Shown: in pieces, positions 1 to 6,433 of the stretch | Numbering within the stretch: the first letter of the stretch is position 1 | How the letters are laid out: every line of letters starts with the position of its first letter | Assembly (NCBI GenBank): GCA_039931435.1 | Contig: JBDTRY010000208.1 | Location: 1-6,774 of the forward strand | Direction of reading: 5' to 3' | From: JBDTRY01 sp039931435 | GTDB taxonomy: Bacteria; Acidobacteriota; Thermoanaerobaculia; Gp7-AA8 | DNA: 6,774 nt | Notes under the pieces: model-generated | The model's input: the letters and a program-made list of their open reading frames with translations, nothing else | What the model was told of the DNA's origin: nothing | Database searches by the model: none | Program-made: the position numbers and the translations under genes

Positions 1-148
1 GTTCGCGGTGCTCGATCCGGGCACCGGATTCGCTGATGTCGAGAAGGAGAACCTCGTGACCGGCAAAACGCCCCGACACCGAAGGCGCGATGCTGAAGCG
101 TGGGCGCCTGCGGGACTCGAGGGAGTCTCGGCCGGAATCTCGGGTCAT
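1..148 (-). CDS. PilZ-domain protein, N-terminal part (truncated by window edge)
   Basis: Reading leftwards from an ATG at 148-146 gives 49 uninterrupted codons running off the window. Residues 13-17 are RRRPR, and residues 37-42 are DISESG. Together these match the two PilZ signatures, RxxxR and [D/N]xSxxG, which in characterised PilZ domains bind cyclic di-GMP. The spacing of about 20 residues, filled with beta-strand-like sequence (FSIAPSVSGRF, then EVLLLDIS), also fits. The frame stays open upstream to a stop at 229-227 but has no ATG, GTG or TTG, so this ATG is the natural start. It has no strong Shine-Dalgarno. The gene diverges from mmsA across 575 bp and is probably unrelated to pyrimidine metabolism. 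The role (motility, exopolysaccharide or a standalone c-di-GMP receptor) cannot be told from the fragment. Confidence 0.72.
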   Translation of the reverse strand, partial: MTRDSGRDSLESRRRPRFSIAPSVSGRFAGHEVLLLDISESGARIEHRE

Positions 149-232
149 TGATTCATCATAAGGTGCACAAGGAAAAACGAGGGCGGCCGGCGCGCCCGCG
201 GTCCCATAGATATCAGCTCGCGTTGTTCAGGG

Positions 233-394
233 CTTGTCATCCTGTGAGGGAGCAACGCGACCGAAGGATCTCGTCAACGAGAATCGTGCCCTTCGTGGCG
301 ATGGCAACCGGGAAGGTAGAAGAGCTCCTTCGCTCGACGCTTCAGGATGACACGCCATGATGATCGTGTCATTTCCCGGAAACCGACACCTGCG
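233..394. repeat. Foldback (MITE/REP-like) repeat, copy 1
   Basis: The element is bounded by a perfect 10-bp inverted repeat, TGTCATCCTG (235-244) and CAGGATGACA (343-352). The arms continue imperfectly inward to GAAGGATCTC on the left and GAGCTCCTTCG on the right. An internal perfect palindrome, TCTCGT-CA-ACGAGA, lies at 269-282. The copy aligns over its length with 444-597, including blocks identical for 18-21 bp, and similarity continues past the right inverted repeat to a shared ACACCTGCG at about 386-394. No transposase is encoded. This is what a non-autonomous mobile element or a REP-type dispersed element looks like; the genome-wide copy number is unknown. Confidence 0.82.
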
Positions 395-443
395 AGTTTT
401 CCGCTTCTAACGAAAAGCTCGGTGTTTTCAGGGTCGTGGAAAA

Positions 444-597
444 CTTGTCATCCTTGAGGGAGTTTAGCGGCCGAATGATCTCGTCAACGAGAATCGCGGC
501 CTTCCTCGCCTCGCAACCGGGAAGGTAGAAGAGATCCTTCGCTCGACGCCTCAGGATGACAGGCCGTGGTAATCGTGGCATTCCCCCAACACCTGCG
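444..597. repeat. Foldback (MITE/REP-like) repeat, copy 2
   Basis: This is a second copy in the same orientation as 233-394, 49 bp downstream of it. The terminal inverted repeat is TGTCATCCTTGAGG (446-459) against CCTCAGGATGACA (549-561), which is 13 bp with one extra T. The internal palindrome TCTCGT-CA-ACGAGA recurs at 479-492. A 21-bp block before the right arm (about 525-545) is shared nearly unchanged with copy 1. Differences are scattered substitutions and small indels, so the two copies are diverged rather than a recent perfect duplication. Together they form a tandem pair directly upstream of the operon leader. Confidence 0.82.
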
Positions 598-668
598 CCT
601 GCGCCGTATCCCCGATCAAGATGGCGTCTTCTGTCGTTTACCTGCAACCGCGCCCTCTTCCTCGGCCC

Positions 669-699
669 TTCTCATCGCCCAAGCGGATTGCGGGATAAT
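669..699 (+). promoter_or_regulatory. Candidate promoter for the pyrimidine operon
   Basis: GATAAT at 694-699 matches five of six bases of the sigma-70 -10 consensus and lies 25 bp before the mmsA ATG. The best -35 candidate is TTCTCA at 669-674, which is weak and has a long 19-bp spacer. If used, the transcript leader would be under 20 nt and would just include the ribosome binding site. This rests on sequence resemblance only. Confidence 0.25.
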
Positions 700-712
700 G
701 GGGGTTGAAAAC

Positions 713-718
713 AGGAGA
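713..718 (+). promoter_or_regulatory. Ribosome binding site of mmsA
   Basis: AGGAGA lies five bases before the ATG at 724 and is a near-consensus Shine-Dalgarno. It fixes the start of mmsA at this ATG. Confidence 0.75.
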
Positions 719-723
719 CCGTC

Positions 724-2202
724 ATGACTGTCACATCGCACACAACTACCAAATATCCTCCCGTTGAGAACTTTATAGGCGGCGCCTTCGTGAAGGAGGA
801 TAGCCCGTTCCTCGACGTCTTTGATCCCTCCTCCGGCTCCGTGATCTCGAGGGTTCCGCTCTCGTCAGCAGCTGCTGTGGACGCGGCCGTGAAAGCAGCC
901 GGCCGGGCCCTTCCCGGTTGGTCCGGGACCCCCATCAAAGAGCGGGTGCAGGTCTTTTTTCGTTACAAGGCGTTGCTCGAAGAGCATCTGGACGAGCTGG
1001 CTGCGCTGGTGACCGAAGAGAACGGCAAGGTGGAGAGTGAGGCCAGAGCCGAGGTTCTGAAGTCGGCCGAACTCTGCGAGTTTGCCTGTTCGCTTCCGCA
1101 GATCGTCACGGGCGAAGTTCTCCAGGTCAGCCGCGGAGTGGAATGCCGGGTGGAGCGCTATCCGGTAGGTATCGTGGCATCGATCACGCCTTTCAACTTT
1201 CCGAACATGGTCCCGAACTGGACGATCCCCAACGCCATCGCTCTGGGCAATTGCATGATTTTGAAACCGTCCGAGCTCGTTCCCCTGAGCGCGCGGAAAA
1301 TCGCAGAACTTCTTGGCGAAGCCGGCCTCCCTGAAGGAGTGCTGAACATCGTCCATGGAGGGCGGGAAGTGGTTGAAGCGATCTGCGACCATCCCGGCAT
1401 AGACGCCGTGTCCTTCGTCGGTTCGACCGCCGTGGCCAAAGTCGTATACCGGCGAGCCACCGCGAGCCTCAAGCGAGCCCTGTGTCTGGGCGGCGCCAAG
1501 AACCATCTGATCGTTCTGCCGGACGCCGATCCGGAAATGACATCCTCGAACGTCCTCGCTTCGATGTCGGGTTGCGCCGGTCAGCGGTGCATGGCCGCAT
1601 CCGTGATGATGGCCGTCGGAGAGACGGATCACATCATCCGCAGAATGATCGATCAGGCATCCGCCATCGTACCTGGAGGGAGCCTCGGGCCCGTGATCTC
1701 ACGCGAGGCTAAACAGCGTATCGAAGACTACATCAGCGAGGCAGAGGAGCAGGGGGCGAAGATCCTCATCGACGGCCGGAACAGAGTTGTTGAGGGTCGA
1801 GAGGGCGGCTACTACCTCGGGCCGACCGTCATCGATCACGTCGAGCCATCTATGCGCATCGCCCGCGAAGAAGTCTTCGGTCCCGTTCTGGTGATCATTC
1901 GCGCTTCCGACCTGGACGCTGCCCTGGAAGTGGAGAATAGCTCGCCCTATGGAAACGCGGCGTCGATCTACACCGAGAGCGGCGGCGCAGCCCGGTATGC
2001 CATGGAGCGGGCCAGCGCGGGCATGGTTGGCGTGAACGTGGGTGTACCCGTGCCCCGCGAGCCATTCTCCTTCGGAGGCTGGAACGATTCGAAGTTCGGG
2101 GTGGGCGACATTACCGGGAAGGGTTCCATCGAGTTCTGGACCAAGGCCAAGAAGTTCACGACGAAATGGAACCAGGAAGCGGGCGTGAACTGGATGTCGT
2201 AA
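724..2202 (+). CDS. mmsA: CoA-acylating (methyl)malonate-semialdehyde dehydrogenase
   Basis: The 492-residue product is of normal length for the family. It oxidatively decarboxylates malonate semialdehyde (from beta-alanine) or methylmalonate semialdehyde (from thymine or valine) with NAD+ and CoA, giving acetyl-CoA or propionyl-CoA in the cytoplasm. Visible ALDH elements are TPFNFP with oxyanion-hole Asn158, Lys181 in KPSE, the catalytic loop CAGQRCMA with Cys289 preceded by Arg288, and EEVFGP with Glu383. GGAKNH (256-261) replaces the ELGGK-type motif of hydrolytic ALDHs, so the general-base Glu is absent, as is usual for the CoA-dependent MMSDH branch. The C-terminal WTKAKKFTTKW is also typical of that branch. 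Lys113 stands where I align a substrate-binding Arg in characterised MMSDHs, and the loop before LGPVIS (about 314-320) looks several residues short. It is first in the operon and performs the last pathway step. Confidence 0.9.
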   Translation: MTVTSHTTTKYPPVENFIGGAFVKEDSPFLDVFDPSSGSVISRVPLSSAAAVDAAVKAAGRALPGWSGTPIKERVQVFFRYKALLEEHLDELAALVTEENGKVESEARAEVLKSAELCEFACSLPQIVTGEVLQVSRGVECRVERYPVGIVASITPFNFPNMVPNWTIPNAIALGNCMILKPSELVPLSARKIAELLGEAGLPEGVLNIVHGGREVVEAICDHPGIDAVSFVGSTAVAKVVYRRATASLKRALCLGGAKNHLIVLPDADPEMTSSNVLASMSGCAGQRCMAASVMMAVGETDHIIRRMIDQASAIVPGGSLGPVISREAKQRIEDYISEAEEQGAKILIDGRNRVVEGREGGYYLGPTVIDHVEPSMRIAREEVFGPVLVIIRASDLDAALEVENSSPYGNAASIYTESGGAARYAMERASAGMVGVNVGVPVPREPFSFGGWNDSKFGVGDITGKGSIEFWTKAKKFTTKWNQEAGVNWMS

Positions 2203-2294
2203 CGTCTGCCGATCGCCGCTGAGTGGAATTCGATCGTGTATAGTTTGATGTTCGTTTTTGTCGTGCAGTGTCCAACCTGCTGGCGGGGGGTTTC

Positions 2295-3431
2295 ATGAGC
2301 AACGATCTTTCCGTGACGTTTACCGGCATTCACTTCGAAAACCCGTTTCTCCTCGCCTCGGCCCCCCCGACCGAATCCGACAGCAACATCATGCGTGCCT
2401 TCGAGGCCGGCTGGGGGGGCGTGGTGACCAAGACCATCGGCCTGCATCCCGTGACGAACGTCCGGGGTCCGAAGACGAAGTTTCTGCGGGCGGACGCCGG
2501 GGCCTACGGTCTTTCCATGAAGAAGAGACCGAATACGGCTCTGCTTTCGTCCTGGAACTGGGAATTGATTTCCGACAAACCCCTGGACTGGTGGCTCCCC
2601 AGGATCGGCAAGATCAAGAAGGCCTTTCCGGAGAAAGTTCTGATCGCCTCGATCATGGCCGGCTCCGAGGACGAGCGCGAGCTGGAGCACTGGCGTACTC
2701 TGGCGCGCGCCGTTCAGGACGAAGGCGCGGACGGAATCGAGATGAACTTCTCCTGTCCGCACATGGATCGGAACGACATGGGCTCGAACATCGGGAAGAA
2801 CCGGATGCTCTGCGCCCAGGTCACACGGGTGGTCAAAGAAGTCGCTCGAGTTCCTGTGTGGGTCAAACTGACACCCTCCACGACGGATATAACGCTCGAG
2901 GCCGCTGGCGCTTTCGACGGTGGAGCTGACGCTATCTCCTCGTCCAATACCTGGCCGTCACTGACGCTCGTCGACCCGGAAACGCTGGAGTTCGAGATGA
3001 ATGTCGATGGCTACACCTCCAGCGGCGGTATGGGCGGGCCGGCCATTCTTCCACTGTCCATGGCCAAAATGGCCCAGCTCACCAGCGCCTTTCCCGAAAA
3101 AGAGTTCTCGGGAATTGGCGGGGTCTCTACCTTCGAGCATGCCCTGAACTATTTTCTGCTCGGTTGCGGAACGGTCCAGGTATGCACGGCGGCGATGCTC
3201 GACCATGCCATCGGGCCGGCGGTCATCCGTGAGCTGAGGCAGGGAATGAGCGAGTTCATTGAACGGAACGCCGAACGCGGTTGGACCTCGCTCGGCGACT
3301 TTAGAGGATTACGTCGGGAGCGGATCGTTCCGCAGTCGCAGATCAAGCGGCCTGACCAGTCGGACTACAGGGGCGGCTACGAGTCAGAAGGCTACGCGGA
3401 GCCGGCGGCCTCGGCGCCGGAGGAGAGTTGA
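2295..3431 (+). CDS. preA: Dihydropyrimidine dehydrogenase catalytic subunit PreA-like, lacking the Fe-S domain
   Basis: This FMN-dependent TIM-barrel protein of the dihydroorotate/dihydropyrimidine dehydrogenase family would reduce uracil or thymine to the 5,6-dihydro form. The opening MSNDLSVTFTGIHFENPFLL and ASAPPT (21-26) are PreA-like. NFSCPH at 151-156 carries the catalytic Cys154. Asn88, Asn151, Asn218 and Thr219 match the base-contacting residues of mammalian DPD, and Lys46, KLTP (191-194) and GIGG (273-276) fit FMN binding. The protein has only four Cys (154, 173, 291, 297) and stops at residue 378, so the C-terminal 2x[4Fe-4S] domain of E. coli PreA is missing. The following 200 bp encode no CxxCxxC in any frame, so it is not a simple frameshift. 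The start was chosen at ATG 2295, after a G-run, because the homology begins there. A GTG at 2268 would add nine unsupported residues. Confidence 0.85.
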   Translation: MSNDLSVTFTGIHFENPFLLASAPPTESDSNIMRAFEAGWGGVVTKTIGLHPVTNVRGPKTKFLRADAGAYGLSMKKRPNTALLSSWNWELISDKPLDWWLPRIGKIKKAFPEKVLIASIMAGSEDERELEHWRTLARAVQDEGADGIEMNFSCPHMDRNDMGSNIGKNRMLCAQVTRVVKEVARVPVWVKLTPSTTDITLEAAGAFDGGADAISSSNTWPSLTLVDPETLEFEMNVDGYTSSGGMGGPAILPLSMAKMAQLTSAFPEKEFSGIGGVSTFEHALNYFLLGCGTVQVCTAAMLDHAIGPAVIRELRQGMSEFIERNAERGWTSLGDFRGLRRERIVPQSQIKRPDQSDYRGGYESEGYAEPAASAPEES

Positions 3432-3511
3432 GCCCCCTGGTGATGCTCGATGAGTGCGACTCTCGACGAACAACAGATGTCGTGAAACATGATCTGGCCG
3501 AACATCCCTCG

Positions 3512-3526
3512 CTTCCCTTCGGGAAG
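3512..3526. other. Small perfect hairpin between preA and the aminotransferase
   Basis: CTTCCC-TTC-GGGAAG forms a six-base-pair stem with a three-base loop, 80 bp after the preA stop. No T-run follows, so it is not a classical intrinsic terminator. It may stabilise the upstream mRNA end or simply be part of a decayed repeat. Confidence 0.4.
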
Positions 3527-3540
3527 ACGCGCTCTTGCTG

Positions 3541-3596
3541 CTACCGGGTTCCTATGAGATCGCTGCGCTGGCGACGTTTCCCTGCTGAGGATGACC
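3541..3596. repeat. Probable degenerate fragment of the foldback repeat
   Basis: The segment reads CTACCGGG, then GAGATCGCTGCGCT, then CTGAGGATGACC. This mirrors the order of blocks in the right half of the upstream repeats (ACCGGGAAGG, GAGATCCTTCGCT, CTCAGGATGACA). The left arm TGTCATCCT is not recognisable, so this would be a decayed or partial copy. It sits in the widest gap inside the operon. Confidence 0.4.
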
Positions 3597-3623
3597 GAGA
3601 CGTAATGCATCGCTGAAAACCAC

Positions 3624-3629
3624 GGAGAG
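3624..3629 (+). promoter_or_regulatory. Ribosome binding site deciding the aminotransferase start
   Basis: GGAGAG abuts tandem ATGs at 3630 and 3633. Spacing from GGAG is two bases to the first ATG and five to the second, so initiation at 3633 is preferred. Confidence 0.6.
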
Positions 3630-3632
3630 ATG

Positions 3633-4937
3633 ATGACCACCGAAACTGTCGAAGAAAAGGGATCAACGAGTCTGAAGCAGCAGAAAGAACACCTCTGGCC
3701 ATGCGTGCAGACTTTTTACGAGAAACCGCTGGTCATCGATCGTGGCGAGGGCATGCACGTCTGGGACGACGAGGGCAATCGTTACCTTGACTGTTTCGGG
3801 GGAGTTCTCACAGTCTCGGTGGGTCACGCAAATCCGGCCGTCAACCAGGCCATCGTCGACCAGATCAACAAAGTCAGCCACACATCGACGTTGTACGTGA
3901 ACAAGCCGCAGGCTGCCCTGTCGGAGAAAGTCGCCGAAGTGGCGCCGGGGAAGCTGAACTCCAGCTTCTTCAGCAACAGCGGGACGGAGGCGGATGAAAC
4001 TGCCATTGTTCTGGCGCGGCTGTATACCGGCCGCCAGGAGATCATCGCCCTCCGCCACGCCTATAGCGGCCGGTCCATGATGGCCATGAGCGTCAACGGT
4101 CATTCCACCTGGCGGCACGGCGGCACACAGGTAGCCGGAATCAAACATGCGCATGCGCCTTACTGTTACCGTTGTCCGTTTCATCTGGAGTTTCCGTCCT
4201 GCGACCTGCAGTGTGCAAAAGATGTCGAAGAGCTCATTCAGACGACGACTGACGGTCAGATTGCCGGGATGATTGCCGAGCCCATTCTGGGAGTGGGAGG
4301 ATTCATTACCCCGCCGCAGGACTACTTCAAGGAAGTGGTGGGGATCATCAGGCGGTACGGCGGTATTTTCATCGCCGACGAGGTGCAGACAGGTTGGGGA
4401 CGGACTGGCGACAAGTGGTGCGGAATTCAGCATTACGACGTGCAGCCGGAAGTAATGACCTTCGCCAAGGGAATGGCCAACGGTTCTCCGATCGGCGCCA
4501 CGGTGACAACCGACGAAATCGCTCGAGCCTATCCCGGACTGTCGTTCTCGACGTTTGGCGGGAATCCGGTGACCTCCGCCGCGGCGCTGGCCACAATCCG
4601 CTACATGGAAGAGAAGGAGTTGCCGCGCAACGCCGCGGTTGTCGGAGCCTACCTGCGCGAGCGGCTGGAAGTACTGAAGGAGAAGTATCCGATCATCGGC
4701 GACGTCCGGGGAATGGGCCTGATGCAGGGAATCGAATGTGTCGAAGACCGTAAGACCAAAGTCCCGGCGCCGAAAGCTGTACTGAAAGTCTTCGAAGAAA
4801 CCCGGCGTCGCGGAGTGCTCATCGGCAAGGGTGGCCTCTACGGTAACGTCATCCGGCTCGGTCCACCGCTGATCGCGTCCCGGTCTGACATCGACGAGCT
4901 GGTGGCAGCGCTCGATGCTGGATTTGCCACGGTTTGA
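3633..4937 (+). CDS. Class-III PLP aminotransferase, AGXT2/beta-alanine-type
   Basis: The 434-residue product has the fold-type I class-III signature. SGTEADE (116-122) contacts the cofactor phosphate, IADEVQTGWGRTG (247-259) carries Asp249 and Gln252, and MTFAKGMANG carries the PLP-binding Lys279. EPILGVGGFITPP (216-228) is characteristic of the alanine-glyoxylate aminotransferase 2 / beta-alanine-pyruvate group. In this operon the likely job is transfer of the amino group of beta-alanine (or 3-aminoisobutyrate from thymine) to pyruvate, glyoxylate or 2-oxoglutarate, giving (methyl)malonate semialdehyde for MmsA. A Cys-rich insert at 178-194 (CYRC, then CDLQC) could bind a metal or be structural. 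The start at the second of two ATGs fits the Shine-Dalgarno better. A GABA or other omega-amino-acid aminotransferase is the main alternative; the amino acceptor cannot be read from sequence. Confidence 0.85.
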   Translation: MTTETVEEKGSTSLKQQKEHLWPCVQTFYEKPLVIDRGEGMHVWDDEGNRYLDCFGGVLTVSVGHANPAVNQAIVDQINKVSHTSTLYVNKPQAALSEKVAEVAPGKLNSSFFSNSGTEADETAIVLARLYTGRQEIIALRHAYSGRSMMAMSVNGHSTWRHGGTQVAGIKHAHAPYCYRCPFHLEFPSCDLQCAKDVEELIQTTTDGQIAGMIAEPILGVGGFITPPQDYFKEVVGIIRRYGGIFIADEVQTGWGRTGDKWCGIQHYDVQPEVMTFAKGMANGSPIGATVTTDEIARAYPGLSFSTFGGNPVTSAAALATIRYMEEKELPRNAAVVGAYLRERLEVLKEKYPIIGDVRGMGLMQGIECVEDRKTKVPAPKAVLKVFEETRRRGVLIGKGGLYGNVIRLGPPLIASRSDIDELVAALDAGFATV

Positions 4938-4968
4938 GTGGAGCCCTGAGCGTTCTGCAGTCCCGCTC

Positions 4969-4989
4969 GACCGGAGCCTGGCGCCGGTC
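4969..4989. other. Intergenic hairpin before hydA
   Basis: GACCGG (4969-4974) and CCGGTC (4984-4989) are perfect complements. Inside them GC/GC can add two more pairs after one mismatch. No T-run follows. The hairpin ends seven bases before the hydA Shine-Dalgarno (GAGGTGG, 4997-5003), so it could affect transcript processing or leave the ribosome site free. It could also be incidental in GC-rich DNA. Confidence 0.35.
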
Positions 4990-5010
4990 CCCCAATGAGG
5001 TGGCTTCGTT

Positions 5011-6396
5011 ATGAAGACTCTGATCAAGAATGGTCGCATCGTCACCGCGGTGGACGACTACACTGCCGACATCCTCATCGACGGAGAAACCGTGGCCACC
5101 ATCGGGCGATCGCTCGACGTTGCTGCCGACAAGACCATCGATGCCCGCGGACGCCTGGTGATTCCCGGCGGCATCGATCCGCATACGCACATGCAGCTGC
5201 CTTTCGGTGGAACCGCGGCTTCGGACGACTTTCATACGGGAACCGTAGCTGCAGCCTTCGGCGGTACGACAACGATCATCGACTTCGCTGTGCAGTCTCA
5301 CGGCCAGTCACTGAATGAGGCACTTGACGTCTGGTTCGGAAAAGCCGAGGGGAAGACGGTCATTGATTATGGCTTCCACATGATCTGCACCGATCTTCCG
5401 GATAGCCGGCTGCCGGAAATGAAAGGGCTCATCGACCAGGGTGTCTCCAGCTTCAAGCTCTTCATGGCTTATCCGGGCGTTTTCCTCGTCGACGATGGCA
5501 CCATCTTCAAGGCCATGACCACATCGGCGGAAGCCGGCGGCCTGATCTGCATGCATGCAGAGAACGGCGTCGTAATCGATGCCATTGTCAAACGGGCCCT
5601 CGCCGAGGGGAAGACAGCTCCGAAGTATCACGCTTTGACCCGTCCCACGAAAGCCGAAGCGGAAGGTGTGCACAGGGCGATCGCCATCGCCGAGATGGCG
5701 GGCTCGCCGGTCTACATCGTTCACCTATCCTGCGACGACGCCCTTCAGGAAGTGATGGAGGCCCGCGACGCCGGGCTTCCGGCATACGCTGAGACCTGTC
5801 CGCAGTACCTCTTTCTCGATTACAGCCTCTACGAATCTCCGGGCTTTGAGGGTGCGAAATGGGTGATGACGCCACCGCTTCGGGATCGATCGAATCAGGA
5901 GCAGCTGTGGCGTGGCCTGCGTACCAACGATTTGCAGGTGATCTCGACGGATCACTGCCCTTTCTGCATGAAAGAGCAGAAGGAACTGGGCAAGGACGAT
6001 TTCTCGAAGATTCCCAATGGCGGCCCCGGTGTCGAGCACCGTATGAGCCTCGTCTTCGACGGAGGAGTAGCAGCGGGACGCATCTCGCTGAACCGATTCG
6101 TGGAATTGACTTCGACGGCGGCGGCGAAGATTTTTGGCCTCTTTCCGCGAAAAGGTACGATCGCGGTCGGATCGGATGCGGACATCGTCATTTTCGATCC
6201 CGACGAGGAGATGACCATCAGCGCTTCGACGCATCACATGAATGTCGACTACAGCGCCTACGAGGGACGGCGGGTGCGAGGGGTGACGAAGACCGTACTT
6301 TCACGGGGAGCGCTGGTAATCGACGAGGGAAAATTCGTCGGCTCGCCCGGAAATGGAGTGTTTCTGAAGCGGGGTCACTTCAACTCGCCGCGATAG
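5011..6396 (+). CDS. hydA: Dihydropyrimidinase (D-hydantoinase family)
   Basis: The product is 461 residues, the usual length. It hydrolyses dihydrouracil or dihydrothymine to N-carbamoyl-beta-alanine or its 2-methyl homologue and belongs to the cyclic amidohydrolases with a binuclear metal centre. All metal ligands are visible: His58 and His60 in DPHTH, Lys149 in SSFKLFMAYPG (the carbamylated bridging Lys), His182 in CMHAENG, His238 in IVHLSC and Asp314 in STDHCPF. Tyr154, the conserved substrate-positioning Tyr, and Asn336 in IPNGGPG, a substrate backbone contact, are also present, which favours dihydropyrimidinase over allantoinase or dihydroorotase. The flanking N- and C-terminal strands (ILIDGETVATIG; GTIAVGSDADIVIFDP at 382-397) form the small composite domain. 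GAGGTGG seven bases upstream supports the start. A role in 5-substituted hydantoin use is possible, but the operon context points to pyrimidines. Confidence 0.94.
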   Translation: MKTLIKNGRIVTAVDDYTADILIDGETVATIGRSLDVAADKTIDARGRLVIPGGIDPHTHMQLPFGGTAASDDFHTGTVAAAFGGTTTIIDFAVQSHGQSLNEALDVWFGKAEGKTVIDYGFHMICTDLPDSRLPEMKGLIDQGVSSFKLFMAYPGVFLVDDGTIFKAMTTSAEAGGLICMHAENGVVIDAIVKRALAEGKTAPKYHALTRPTKAEAEGVHRAIAIAEMAGSPVYIVHLSCDDALQEVMEARDAGLPAYAETCPQYLFLDYSLYESPGFEGAKWVMTPPLRDRSNQEQLWRGLRTNDLQVISTDHCPFCMKEQKELGKDDFSKIPNGGPGVEHRMSLVFDGGVAAGRISLNRFVELTSTAAAKIFGLFPRKGTIAVGSDADIVIFDPDEEMTISASTHHMNVDYSAYEGRRVRGVTKTVLSRGALVIDEGKFVGSPGNGVFLKRGHFNSPR

Positions 6397-6424
6397 CCGA
6401 GGCGACGGCGACCGTTCGAGAAGG

Positions 6425-6430
6425 GGAGAG
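6425..6430 (+). promoter_or_regulatory. Ribosome binding site deciding the permease start
   Basis: GGAGAG precedes tandem ATGs at 6431 and 6434. The second ATG has the better five-base spacing from GGAG and is taken as the start. Confidence 0.6.
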
Positions 6431-6433
6431 ATG

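Larger units (their letters stand above)
149..723. other. Divergent intergenic region, non-coding
   Basis: This stretch separates the leftward PilZ gene from the rightward catabolic operon. It contains two related foldback repeats (233-394 and 444-597), a 49-bp AT-richer spacer between them, and about 125 bp of leader before mmsA. Reading frames here translate to Arg-rich, low-complexity peptides that cross the repeats, and none has a convincing start, ribosome binding site or recognisable domain. I see no tRNA, riboswitch or terminator with a T-run. Promoters for both flanking genes must lie here unless transcription enters from outside. Confidence 0.7.

Noticed and set aside
100..360. Short + strand open frame running through repeat copy 1
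   Set aside because: It is Arg-rich, spans the repeat and the PilZ start on the other strand, and has no ribosome site.
233..597. CRISPR array
   Set aside because: There are only two units of over 150 bp with large internal inverted repeats and no uniform spacers, which does not fit a CRISPR.
369..647. Short - strand open frame across repeat copy 2
   Set aside because: It is made mostly of repeat sequence, with no domain and no ribosome site.
865..1632. Open frame on the - strand (255 codons) opposite mmsA
   Set aside because: It is antisense to conserved ALDH sequence, has no ribosome binding site or domain, and has shadow-like composition.
2239..2244. TATAGT as a possible internal promoter before preA
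   Set aside because: No -35 resemblance is found at the right distance (CCGCTG at 2216-2221). A single AT-rich hexamer is not enough.
1968..2762. Open frame on the - strand (264 codons) spanning mmsA and preA
   Set aside because: It crosses two conserved genes and their gap, and no family is recognisable.
2258..2929. Out-of-frame + strand open frame (223 codons) over preA
   Set aside because: It overlaps the PreA reading frame, and its Arg/Gly/Ser-rich translation has no domain. PreA is the coding frame by its motifs.
3428..3616. Frameshifted remnant of the PreA Fe-S domain after its stop
   Set aside because: The frames after 3431 contain no CxxCxxC pattern. The two adjacent Cys seen in one frame are not a cluster motif.
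4969..4989. Intrinsic terminator between the aminotransferase and hydA
   Set aside because: The stem is not followed by a T-run, and the downstream gene is in the same pathway with its own ribosome site, so read-through is expected.
3663..5045. Long open frame on the - strand (460 codons) opposite the aminotransferase
   Set aside because: It is antisense to a gene with clear PLP motifs, its translation is rich in Arg, His and Gly without any recognisable domain, and it runs across the intergenic gap. It is a GC-bias shadow.
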